From Chitinophagaceae bacterium (GTDB lineage: Bacteria; Bacteroidota; Bacteroidia; Chitinophagales; Chitinophagaceae), in NCBI GenBank assembly GCA_016720745.1, contig JADKKA010000018.1:930001-994000 (forward strand): a stretch of DNA of 64,000 bases. Direction: 5' to 3'. Positions 51,926-60,493 of this stretch are shown in pieces. The translations under genes were made by a program, and so were the position numbers. Every line of letters begins with the position of its first letter. Position 1 is the stretch's first letter. Below the pieces are notes generated by a model, which saw only the letters and a program-made list of their open reading frames with translations, was not told where the DNA came from and did not search any database.

Positions 51926-54262
51926 ATGATGCCCCGTTACTTTAAAGTGATTATACTGATTACCTCTTATTTCCTGCTTTTCATCCAAAAAAGCAAGGCA
52001 CAATCATATGATTCTTTGAAATACTGTCTTGCTCAGATAAAGAGTGCAGCAGATACAAATCATTTAAAAGAGGCATTCGCCTGGTTGAGCAGGATGACAG
52101 CCGAAGATGGGGTGAAAAACGATTTGTTGGATGCGATTGAAAATCTCAAGGCTGTCGTTGATGATATTGATTATTATGATTTGATCAGCTCCTACTTTGA
52201 CCGGCTTATTGCTATCAATATAGCCGCCACTAATACCAAAGCGCTTGAACTTGGCAAAATGTGGCTACTCAAACATTATCGGCCAGGAACAAAATATGGA
52301 CAATATACATTCCTCGGCATCTTGCGTGACCTGCGAATGGTCTTTAGGAACACCGGCAATCTGTCTGAATCAATTGAATTTTACAGTAGCTGGGAAAAAA
52401 AATTCCTTAGTCAGAATGACTCCGCTGGTGTTTCCATAGCCGATAATGTATTGTCTGGTTCTTATATCCGGCTGGGAATGTTTGAAAGAGGGGTTGATTA
52501 CCAACTAAAATCTATCGCATTCCTGAATAACAGTCAGGAGGATTATACCTGGCATTCTATAGCCATTCTTCTTGGTGTATCCGGTAAAGTGAATCGGTAC
52601 GCCGTACTGGGAGCCTATTGTGTGAAGGAAAACAGACCGGCCATGGCAGCGGGTTATTTGAATGAAGCCATCAGGTATTATCACCAATTGGATTCGCCGC
52701 TTTTAATGAATGATGTGCCTTATCTTTTCCTCACAATGGCCAGTTGTAAAATGCTGGAGAAGAATGACAGCAGCAGCTATTTTTTTGAAACTGCAAGGAA
52801 CTGCCTGAAAATATATAAAAGTCCACCGTTGGAATTTGCTTATTATCACCAGGAGAAATCAACGGACTTTATGAACAGGGGAATGCTTGATTCAGCCCTG
52901 CAAAGTATCAACAGAACGATTAAACTCCGCGATTCACTAAGCCTTCCATTAAGTTCTTATATAGGTGAGCTTTTACCCGGGTATTATAAAGCGGGTATAT
53001 TATTAAAAATGAACAGGGCAGCAGAAGCCATTGATCTGTTAGAAGAAGAAATCGGTAAGGTCAGAAAACTAAACCTGAATAAAATTCTGGTAAAGGAAAT
53101 ACAATTACTGGCTTTGGCTTATCATCAATCCGGAAACATTGGTGAGGCTTACCGGTATACACAGGAAGCCTACCTTTTGCTGCAAGACATTATCAACAAG
53201 GAGAATGAAAACCGTTTCATAGGTTATGAGACAGAGAAAAAAATTCAGGAGAATGAAAAAACCATATTACTGCTCGACGCGCAAAATAAAAGCAACAAAA
53301 AAATCAAACTCTACCTGATCGGAATTGTATCAATGCTCGGTTTGCTGGCTGCTGGTCTGGCCGTTTTTTACAGGAATAAAAGGAAAACCAACCGCGAGTT
53401 ATCGTTGAAAAATGAGCGGCTTGCATTCACGCTGCAAAAATTACAGGCTACGCAGACACAGTTGATACAGTCTGAAAAAATGGCCTCTCTTGGTGAATTA
53501 ACAGCGGGCATCGCCCATGAAATACAGAATCCCTTGAATTTCGTCAATAATTTTTCAGAATTAAATCAGGAACTGGCTACGGAACTGGTAGAAGAAGCGG
53601 ATAAAGGAAATACCGATTTGGTCAAACAAATTGCAGCAGACATAAAAGGCAATGCGGAAAAAATTAACCACCATGGTAAAAGGGCAGACGCGATTGTAAA
53701 AGGCATGTTGCAACACAGCCGGAGCAGCAGTGGGCAGAAGGAAATGACGGATATCAATGCCCTTTGTGATGAATACCTGCGACTGGCCTATCATGGCTGG
53801 AGGGCCAAGGATCATTCCTTTAATGCAAAATTCGAAACCAGATTCGGTGAGTCTGTAAGAAAGATCAACGTCATTCCTCAGGACCTGGGTCGGGTGATCC
53901 TTAATCTGATCAATAATGCATTTTTTGCGGTGAATGAAAGAGCAAAAGCCCCCCAACCCCCTAAAGGGGGAGTCCCGTATGAACCAACAGTCACAGTTTC
54001 TACTTCACTCTCCCCTCACCCTGGGAGAGGGGTCGGGGGAGGGGTCATCATCAGCATCCGCGATAACGGAACGGGTATCCCGCCATCCGTAGTTGAAAAA
54101 ATATTCCAGCCATTTTTCACTACCAAGCCAACCGGGCAGGGAACCGGACTGGGACTTTCACTGAGTTATGATATTGTCAAAGCACATGGGGGGGAGATCA
54201 AGGTAGAATCTGAAGAGGGAAAGGGAACAGTATTCATTATTGAACTACCGGTAACTAACTAA
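51926..54262 (+). CDS. TPR-containing membrane histidine kinase (HK1)
   Basis: About 778 residues: signal peptide (ending KSKAQ), periplasmic TPR-like helical repeats to about residue 440, one membrane helix (YLIGIVSMLGLLAAGLAVFY), coiled coil, HisKA with GIAHEIQNPLNFVNN (His531) and HATPase (INNAFFAVNERAK, IRDNGTGIPPSVVEK, GQGTGLGLSLSYDI). Between the N and G1 boxes it carries APQPPKGGVP and LSPHPGRGVGGG, which are translations of two palindromic repeats. The frame is open to 51893; ATG at 51926 or 51929 gives the cleaner signal peptide. It is followed 1 base later by a FIST gene, so the two should work together. No response regulator is in the window. Confidence 0.85.
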   Translation: MMPRYFKVIILITSYFLLFIQKSKAQSYDSLKYCLAQIKSAADTNHLKEAFAWLSRMTAEDGVKNDLLDAIENLKAVVDDIDYYDLISSYFDRLIAINIAATNTKALELGKMWLLKHYRPGTKYGQYTFLGILRDLRMVFRNTGNLSESIEFYSSWEKKFLSQNDSAGVSIADNVLSGSYIRLGMFERGVDYQLKSIAFLNNSQEDYTWHSIAILLGVSGKVNRYAVLGAYCVKENRPAMAAGYLNEAIRYYHQLDSPLLMNDVPYLFLTMASCKMLEKNDSSSYFFETARNCLKIYKSPPLEFAYYHQEKSTDFMNRGMLDSALQSINRTIKLRDSLSLPLSSYIGELLPGYYKAGILLKMNRAAEAIDLLEEEIGKVRKLNLNKILVKEIQLLALAYHQSGNIGEAYRYTQEAYLLLQDIINKENENRFIGYETEKKIQENEKTILLLDAQNKSNKKIKLYLIGIVSMLGLLAAGLAVFYRNKRKTNRELSLKNERLAFTLQKLQATQTQLIQSEKMASLGELTAGIAHEIQNPLNFVNNFSELNQELATELVEEADKGNTDLVKQIAADIKGNAEKINHHGKRADAIVKGMLQHSRSSSGQKEMTDINALCDEYLRLAYHGWRAKDHSFNAKFETRFGESVRKINVIPQDLGRVILNLINNAFFAVNERAKAPQPPKGGVPYEPTVTVSTSLSPHPGRGVGGGVIISIRDNGTGIPPSVVEKIFQPFFTTKPTGQGTGLGLSLSYDIVKAHGGEIKVESEEGKGTVFIIELPVTN
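53943..54040. repeat. Palindromic repeats A and B inside HK1
   Basis: Repeat A: CCCCCTAAAGGGGG at 53957-53970. Repeat B: CTCTCCCC, CACCCTGGG, AGAGGGGTCGGGGG at about 54008-54040. Both keep the reading frame and lie in loops of the ATPase domain. The stretch between them is identical to that in HK2. Confidence 0.85.
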
Positions 54263-54263
54263 T

Positions 54264-55421
54264 ATGAAGGCAAAATCAATACAGGGCAGCACTATTGAGG
54301 AGATCAGTCTGGCATTTCAGCAAAGCAGGGAAGGCGGATTCACGCCAACATTGGCCATCGTTTTTATTTCGATCAAACAAGACAGAGAAGCAGTCCGCGA
54401 TTTATTGCGTAAAGAAAACATTGATATCATCGGCGCCACCTCAGCCGGCGAATTCATAGGAGGGCATCAGAGCAGCGAAGCCATGGTAATCCTTTTGCTG
54501 GACATCCGCAAAGAACAATATGCTGTAATTTTCAAAGAAACAACTGGCAAAACATTTAGTGAAGCAGCCAAAGAAATTGCCAACAAGGCCTTATCCCTGT
54601 TTGCTAATCCGGCATTTATTCTTTGCAGTACCAGTTTTACAAAAGAAGGTATCGTTTTAGATGGGTTTGATCTGCTCCAGAATCTTGAGAGAACACTGGG
54701 AACTGATAAGATCATATTCGGAGGCATGGCTGGTGATGATGCCAGTTTTACCGGAACCTGTGTTTTTACAGGCGATCAATCCACTGATTATGGTTTTGTA
54801 CTATTGGTACTTGACAACGATAAAATAGAAGTCCAGGGAATGGCGATGTCCGGTTGGAAACCCCTTGGAAAAATAAGGACAGTCACAGAAAGTAAAGATG
54901 GCTGGTTGTACAGTATCGATGGCCAGCCTGCCCTTGAAATGTATCTGCGTTACCTGGGTCAGACCCTGGACGAAGAGGGTAACGAACAGAAGAAGTTCAT
55001 TGACGGTGTGGGGTTATACCATCCGTTTTTGTCTATCAATGCCGGTGATCCTGTCTTAAGAACTCCTTTCGCAATGGACAGGGAAAAGAATGCAATCAAG
55101 CTCGATTTTCCCATTCCTGAAGGAAAGGAATTGCAGTTCACGCTTCCACCGGATTTTGACATTGTGGAATCAGTCCTCGCCAACGCCCGTGACCGGAGAG
55201 AAAAAGTAAAATCAGATGCAGATGCCCTGCTCATTTTTTCCTGTTATGGCCGATTAAGCGCGCTCGGTCCGATGGTACAGGAGGAAAACGACGGTTTACA
55301 ACAAATCTGGAATGCTCCCATGGCCGGGTTTTTTACCTATGGAGAATATGGAAAGGATCAAAGTGGTTTACATGAATTTCATTCCACCACCTGTAGCTGG
55401 GTGGCATTAAAAGAGAAATAA
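54264..55421 (+). CDS. FIST-domain sensory protein (copy 1)
   Basis: A 385-residue soluble protein with a FIST N domain (FTPTLAIVFISIKQDREAV, IIGATSAGEFIGG, FGGMAGDDASFTGTCVF) and FIST C domain (LEMYLRYLG to SCYGRLSALGP, GFFTYGEYG). FIST domains are thought to bind small ligands such as amino acids and to feed kinases. It sits 1 base after HK1. It shares the start MKAKSIQG with the second FIST protein (MKAKSIRG), indicating a duplication. Confidence 0.88.
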   Translation: MKAKSIQGSTIEEISLAFQQSREGGFTPTLAIVFISIKQDREAVRDLLRKENIDIIGATSAGEFIGGHQSSEAMVILLLDIRKEQYAVIFKETTGKTFSEAAKEIANKALSLFANPAFILCSTSFTKEGIVLDGFDLLQNLERTLGTDKIIFGGMAGDDASFTGTCVFTGDQSTDYGFVLLVLDNDKIEVQGMAMSGWKPLGKIRTVTESKDGWLYSIDGQPALEMYLRYLGQTLDEEGNEQKKFIDGVGLYHPFLSINAGDPVLRTPFAMDREKNAIKLDFPIPEGKELQFTLPPDFDIVESVLANARDRREKVKSDADALLIFSCYGRLSALGPMVQEENDGLQQIWNAPMAGFFTYGEYGKDQSGLHEFHSTTCSWVALKEK

Positions 55422-55432
55422 AAACCAACCCA

Positions 55433-56517
55433 ATGCAATTATCTGGTTTAAAAAAAATCCTGGTATGCTCAGTCTTGCTCTTTTGCTTTTTATGCGGAAG
55501 AGCACAGCCGGAATATGGAAAGGAAATTAAATACTATGCCGATTCCCTGTATCAGTCATTCAGCAAAATGCAAAAAATAAGCGGCTTGCTGAGCTTTGGA
55601 GATACGGCAAGGCTCAAATGGAATAACCTGCCCGTTGGTTTGCGGGCCAGGGCTGGTTTGAATATCGGAAATATGAATAATGACCAGCGGAGACTGGTCC
55701 ATCGCATCCTCTCTGCCGCACTCAGTTCACAGGGATATCTCAAGGCAACAGGAGTCATGCATCTCGATAACCTGATCAATGGTTTTTATGACAGCTTATA
55801 CCAGCGTAAGGAAATTAATGACACCACTTATTCATTTGTGCGTTCGCTCTTGTGGTCGCACCAGAATTATTATTTCGCATTTTTTGGTAGCCCGCATGAT
55901 CCGCAATGGGGTTTTAAACTGGAAGGGCACCATCTTTCCGTCAACTTTACTTTTTCCGGTAACAGTATTTCTGTAACGCCTTTTTTCATCGGGACCGATC
56001 CGGCCGAATACATGATTTCTGAATATGCCGGCTGGCGGGTGCTGGGACAGGAGGACGATCTCGGGCTTCGCTTTATCCGTTCACTCTCCCCTGCTTTACA
56101 ACAAAAGCAACGGGAAAAGGAGCTACCCCGGCCGATATCATAACCGGAGCGGAAAGTGGAAAACGGTTAATTGATTACTGGGGGATCAGGGCTTCGGAAT
56201 TAACAGCTGCCCAGAAAATCCTGCTCGAGTCAATGATCAGGGAATTTGTATTTAATATGGAGTATGATAAAGCGGTGATGGAATATGAGAAGATCAGGAA
56301 AGCGGGGATCGACAATATATGGTTTGGCTGGATTGGTGCCTACGAGGAAAAAAAGCCCCATTATTATGTTATTAACGGACCGACCTTTCTGATCGAATTT
56401 GACAATAACGGGGGGCCACGCAATGCCGCAAACCATATCCACGCCATCTGGAGAGAGAAGGGAAATGAATATGGGGAAGATATTCTGAAACAGCATTATC
56501 AGAGAGAGAAGCATTAA
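55433..56517 (+). pseudogene. DUF3500 protein with a one-base frameshift
   Basis: The N-terminal part (55433-56143) has a signal peptide (ending CGRAQ) and DUF3500 blocks NDQRRLVHRILSAALSSQGY and FKLEGHHLSVNFTFSGNSIS. The rest lies in another frame and holds HYYVINGPTFLIEFDN and NHIHAIWREKGNEYGEDIL, which complete the family. The break is at a run of four A (56103-56106); one added A gives QQKATGKGATPADIITGAES and an unbroken protein to 56517. DUF3500 function is unknown. It is placed between two FIST genes. A base-call error is possible, since both halves are otherwise intact. Confidence 0.8.
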
Positions 56518-56526
56518 CAAAATAAA

Positions 56527-57666
56527 ATGAAGGCAAAATCAATCCGGGGTACATCGGCAGAAGAAATTAAGAAGGCACTGGAGCATAGTATGTCCGATGG
56601 GTTTGCACCAACCCTGGCGATTGTTTTTTTATCTGTCAGCCAGGACAGAAAAGCCATCAGCGGGATATTGAATGAACAAGGTATTCAGATTTTTGGGGTG
56701 ACTACTAATGGTGAGTTTACAGATGAAGAGCCTCAGCATCTTTCCACGGCCATCTTACTATTGGAAATAAACCGGGCTTATTTCAGTATTCTTTATAAAG
56801 AATACCGGGCCGATGATTTCAGGGATGTTGCCTTTTCCCTGGCAAAAGAAACCCTGCATACATTTGAACGGCCCGCCTTCCTGCTAGCAGGGAGTCACTT
56901 ATCCACCGATGCCGAAGCATTATTGCATGGGTTTGAGGAGGCAATCAGTCCATTGGTGAATGTATATGGTTGCATGGCCGGTGATGATTTCAGCTTCACC
57001 GATCAGTTTGTATTCACCAATGATTGGGAATCAAACAAAGGAATGCTGGTGCTGGCCCTGGATGAAGATAAGATCATGATCAGGGGGAAGGCCACCTGCG
57101 GATGGAAAGCAGTGGGCACAGAAAAAACAGTGACCAAAAGTGATGGCACCCATGTCTTTACGGTCGACAACGTGCCGGTATTGGACCTGACTGCCAAGTA
57201 TGGCGGTATTGAAAATGTAACACCGGAGAATCCGAACCTCTTGCTGGAATTGGCTGCCAATTTACCCTTGCAGCTTCAAAGAGAAAAAGGCGATCCTGTG
57301 ATGCGGCCGGGATTGATTGTAGACTGGTCTGATCACTCTTTTCATTGCAGCGGTTCGGTGCCGCAGGGTTCAAAAGTCCGGTTCTCCCTGCCACCCGATT
57401 TTGATGTGATGGAAAAAGTGATACAGGCAACAGCCGACTTAAAAGCAAATGAAATGCCCGAGGCGGATGCGGTGGTTGTATTCAGCTGTGCAGGACGTAT
57501 TTTGTCACTGGGGCCGCTCATGTCTCAGGAACTGGAAGGTATCAAGAATATATGGAAAGTACCCATGGTAGGTATGTTCAGTAATGCAGAACTGGCAAGA
57601 GTGACAGGGGGTAACCTGGAAATGAATAACCTGACCACCTGTGTTGTTGCATTAAAAGAAAAATAA
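56527..57666 (+). CDS. FIST-domain sensory protein (copy 2)
   Basis: A 379-residue paralogue of the protein at 54264-55421 with the same order of FIST N (FAPTLAIVFLSVSQDRKAI, VYGCMAGDDFSFTDQFVF) and FIST C (VFSCAGRILSLGPLMSQE, VGMFSNAELAR) blocks. Its last base overlaps the start of HK2 (TAATG), so translation is coupled and the two likely form a sensor pair. Confidence 0.88.
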   Translation: MKAKSIRGTSAEEIKKALEHSMSDGFAPTLAIVFLSVSQDRKAISGILNEQGIQIFGVTTNGEFTDEEPQHLSTAILLLEINRAYFSILYKEYRADDFRDVAFSLAKETLHTFERPAFLLAGSHLSTDAEALLHGFEEAISPLVNVYGCMAGDDFSFTDQFVFTNDWESNKGMLVLALDEDKIMIRGKATCGWKAVGTEKTVTKSDGTHVFTVDNVPVLDLTAKYGGIENVTPENPNLLLELAANLPLQLQREKGDPVMRPGLIVDWSDHSFHCSGSVPQGSKVRFSLPPDFDVMEKVIQATADLKANEMPEADAVVVFSCAGRILSLGPLMSQELEGIKNIWKVPMVGMFSNAELARVTGGNLEMNNLTTCVVALKEK

Positions 57667-58754
57667 TGATTCAAAGTTTACAAAATATATTAAATCTTGC
57701 AGAACAATCTGAAGCGCTTTCGCCTGAGCAAAAGAAGGCCATTGCTGATTGGATAAAAGAGGCTGGCAAGCATATTGACATTATAACATTCAAACTGGAG
57801 CGGACTGAAAAAGTAAAACGTACAACCTCAATATTATTAGAAGAAACCATTGAAGAGCTGGAACAAAAGCGAAAAGCAATTGAAGAAACGAATACTGCAT
57901 TAACAAGATCACTGGAAGAATTAAAAGCGGCACAGGCACAGCTGATCCAGTCGGAAAAAATGGCTTCCCTTGGTGAACTCACCGCTGGTATTGCTCATGA
58001 AATACAAAACCCGTTAAACTTCGTCAATAATTTTTCAGAAGTCAGCCGGGAATTGCTGGATGAAATGAAGACGGCACTGGACAATGATGAAAAAGAGGAA
58101 GCAAAAGAGCTTGCCGAAGATGTGATTCAGAACATGGAAAAGATCATGCATCATGGCAAAAGGGCTGACGGGATTGTAAAGGGTATGTTGCAACACAGCC
58201 GAAGCAGCAGTGGTCAGAAAGAACTGACAGATATCAATGCACTTTGTGATGAATACCTGAGACTGGCTTATCATGGCTGGAGGGCCAAGGATCATTCCTT
58301 TAATGCCAAATTTGAAACGGTGTTTGATGAAGCGATCGGAAAAATAAATGTGATTCCCCAGGATCTGGGACGGGTGATCCTGAACCTGATCAACAATGCA
58401 TTTTTTGCCGTGAATGAAAGAGCAAATGCCCCCCAACCCCCTAAAGGGGGAGTCCCGTATGAACCAACAGTCACAGTTTCTACTTCACTCTCCCCTCTCC
58501 CCGGGAGAGGGGTCGGGGCTGAGGTTATCATTCGTATCACCGATAACGGAACCGGTATTCCGGCATCCGTAGTAGAAAAAATATTCCAGCCCTTCTTTAC
58601 TACCAAGCCAACGGGGCAGGGTACAGGGTTAGGACTGAGCTTAAGTTATGATATCATCAGCAAGGGACATGGCGGGTCGTTGAAAGTGGAAACAAATGAA
58701 AACGAGGGTACATCATTCATCATTCAGTTGCCTTATCCATCAAATGATAAATAA
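57666..58754 (+). CDS. Soluble histidine kinase (HK2)
   Basis: A 362-residue kinase with no membrane segment or TPR region: an N-terminal helical part, a coiled coil, HisKA (GIAHEIQNPLNFVNN, His111) and HATPase (INNAFFAVNERAN, ITDNGTGIPASVVEK, TGLGLSLSYDI). From the H box onward it is very close to HK1 and contains the same two palindromic insertions in the ATPase domain (APQPPKGGVP and LSPLPGRGVG). It is coupled to the second FIST gene and overlaps HK3 by 11 bases. FIST plus soluble kinase resembles a split one-component sensor. Confidence 0.88.
   Translation: MIQSLQNILNLAEQSEALSPEQKKAIADWIKEAGKHIDIITFKLERTEKVKRTTSILLEETIEELEQKRKAIEETNTALTRSLEELKAAQAQLIQSEKMASLGELTAGIAHEIQNPLNFVNNFSEVSRELLDEMKTALDNDEKEEAKELAEDVIQNMEKIMHHGKRADGIVKGMLQHSRSSSGQKELTDINALCDEYLRLAYHGWRAKDHSFNAKFETVFDEAIGKINVIPQDLGRVILNLINNAFFAVNERANAPQPPKGGVPYEPTVTVSTSLSPLPGRGVGAEVIIRITDNGTGIPASVVEKIFQPFFTTKPTGQGTGLGLSLSYDIISKGHGGSLKVETNENEGTSFIIQLPYPSNDK
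58429..58520. repeat. Palindromic repeats A and B inside HK2
   Basis: Repeat A: CCCCCTAAAGGGGG at 58437-58450. Repeat B: CTCTCCCCTCTCC, CCGGGAGAGGGG, TCGGGG at 58488-58520. Both are in frame. Flanking and intervening bases match HK1 almost exactly. Confidence 0.85.
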
Positions 58755-60491
58755 ATATCTATATACACTTCTTTTTCTGACATTCTGTAAAACCGGACTG
58801 GCTCAGAATAAACTTACAGACAGTTTAAGCCGGTTGCTGAATGTAACAATTGAGGACACAAGCAGGGTTCTTGTATTGACAAATCTTGGGCTTCAATACC
58901 GGAATACAAATCCCGATTCTTCCATATACTACTGCGAAAAAGCATTGGTTTTAGCCAGACAGATTAAATTTAAACGAGGTGAATCATTCGCGCTGGTTAC
59001 TATCGCACTTTCCATGAGAGAAAAAGGGGATTTACCTAAAGCACTAGATCTGACCATGCAGGCTTTACGGATCGCAGAAACTAATAACTACGCTGTCGAG
59101 GCGGCAACCTGCTTGAGGCGTATCGGGCTTGTATATATGGATCTAAAAGATTACCAGCCTTGCTTAAAATATTTATACCAGGCTTTGCATAAACAGGAAG
59201 CTATTCCATTCAAAAGAGGGATCGCTATTGAATACATGAATTTAGCAATGACATATGAATACATGAACCAACTTGACTCCGCCTTGTTTTATATTCAAAA
59301 AGCCGAGAACAATAAAGAACTAATTGAAGATGTGTACCCGGAGGTGAACCGTGTTTTTGGAAATATCTATGCACGAAAGGAGGACCTCCAGCTTGCTGTA
59401 CATTATTATAATAAAGGGATTGAAACCGGTTTGAACCTAAATGATTACCGAACGGTATCGTTTATATGTTCAGATGTTGCGAGGATGTTCCGGAATATGA
59501 ATCAGCCTGATTCAAGTATTGCCTATGCCAAAAAAGGGGTGCAGTTTGGGCAAATGGCATCTTATAAAAAAGGCATCTTATTTTCTGCAAGTATTTTATC
59601 AGAATTGCTGGATACGGTCAACCCCAAAGAAGCGCTGTATTATTATAAAATTGCTGCTGCTGCAAAGGATAGCTTATTTGGGGCAGGAAATATTCAAACA
59701 ATTCAATCCCTTATTACAAAAGAGGAAGACAGGCGAAAAGAAATTGAATTACAAAAAGCGGCCTATCAGAACCGGCTAAGGCAATATGGTTTATTGGCAG
59801 GACTTGGTGTGATATTGATAGTCGCTTTTATTTTGTTTCGCAATAACAGGCAAAAACAAAAAGCCAATATTGTATTGGAAAAAACGTTGACGGATCTTCG
59901 ATCTACCCAGGTCCAGCTTATTCAATCAGAAAAAATGGCATCACTCGGTGAACTCACTGCCGGCATCGCCCATGAGATACAAAACCCATTGAATTTTGTC
60001 AATAATTTTTCTGAAGTCAGCCGGGAATTACTGGCTGAAATGAAGTCTGCACTCGATAAAGATGACAAAGAGGAAGTGAAGGAAATCGCTGATGATGTTA
60101 TTCAGAACATGGAGAAGATCCAGGATCTGGGTCGGGTTATTCTCAATCTGATCAACAATGCATTTTTTGCCGTGAATGAAAGAGGTATTAAGGGAGAAGC
60201 TGATTATCAGCCTGCAGTCATAGTTTCTACTTCGCTCTCCCCTCTCCCGGGAGAGGGGTCGGGGGAGAGGTCATCATCATTATCCGCGACAATGGCACTG
60301 GTATTCCGGCATCCGTTGTTGAGAAAATATTCCAGCCCTTCTTTACGACCAAACCTACCGGGCAGGGAACCGGATTGGGTTTGAGTTTGAGTTATGATAT
60401 CATCAGCAAGGGACATGGAGGCACATTACAGGTGGAAACCACCGAAGGTTCAGGCACCTGTTTCACCATTACATTACCACAGCAAGCATAA
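58744..60491 (+). pseudogene. Degenerate TPR histidine kinase (HK3): internal deletion plus frameshift
   Basis: Starts with a signal peptide (ATG at 58744, overlapping HK2), then TPR-like repeats to about residue 340, a membrane helix (YGLLAGLGVILIVAFILF) and the H box GIAHEIQNPLNFVNN (His410). Compared with HK2 it lacks 213 bases (71 codons, in frame) between QNMEKI and QDLGRV, so the second dimerisation helix and the start of the ATPase domain are gone (junction near 60120). A missing C in palindromic repeat B (60246-60248) then shifts the frame; the uninterrupted frame ends at 60384, while the true ATPase end (IIRDNGTGIPASVVEK to FTITLPQQA) lies in the next frame to 60491. It is unlikely to be an active kinase. 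Confidence 0.85.
60234..60270. repeat. Palindromic repeat B inside HK3
   Basis: CTCTCCCCTCTCCCGGGAG then AGGGGTCGGGGGAGAGG. It has CCCGGG where HK2 has CCCCGGG, which causes the frameshift. Repeat A is absent from HK3; the loop there reads GIKGEADYQPAVIV instead. Confidence 0.85.
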
Positions 60492-60493
60492 AA

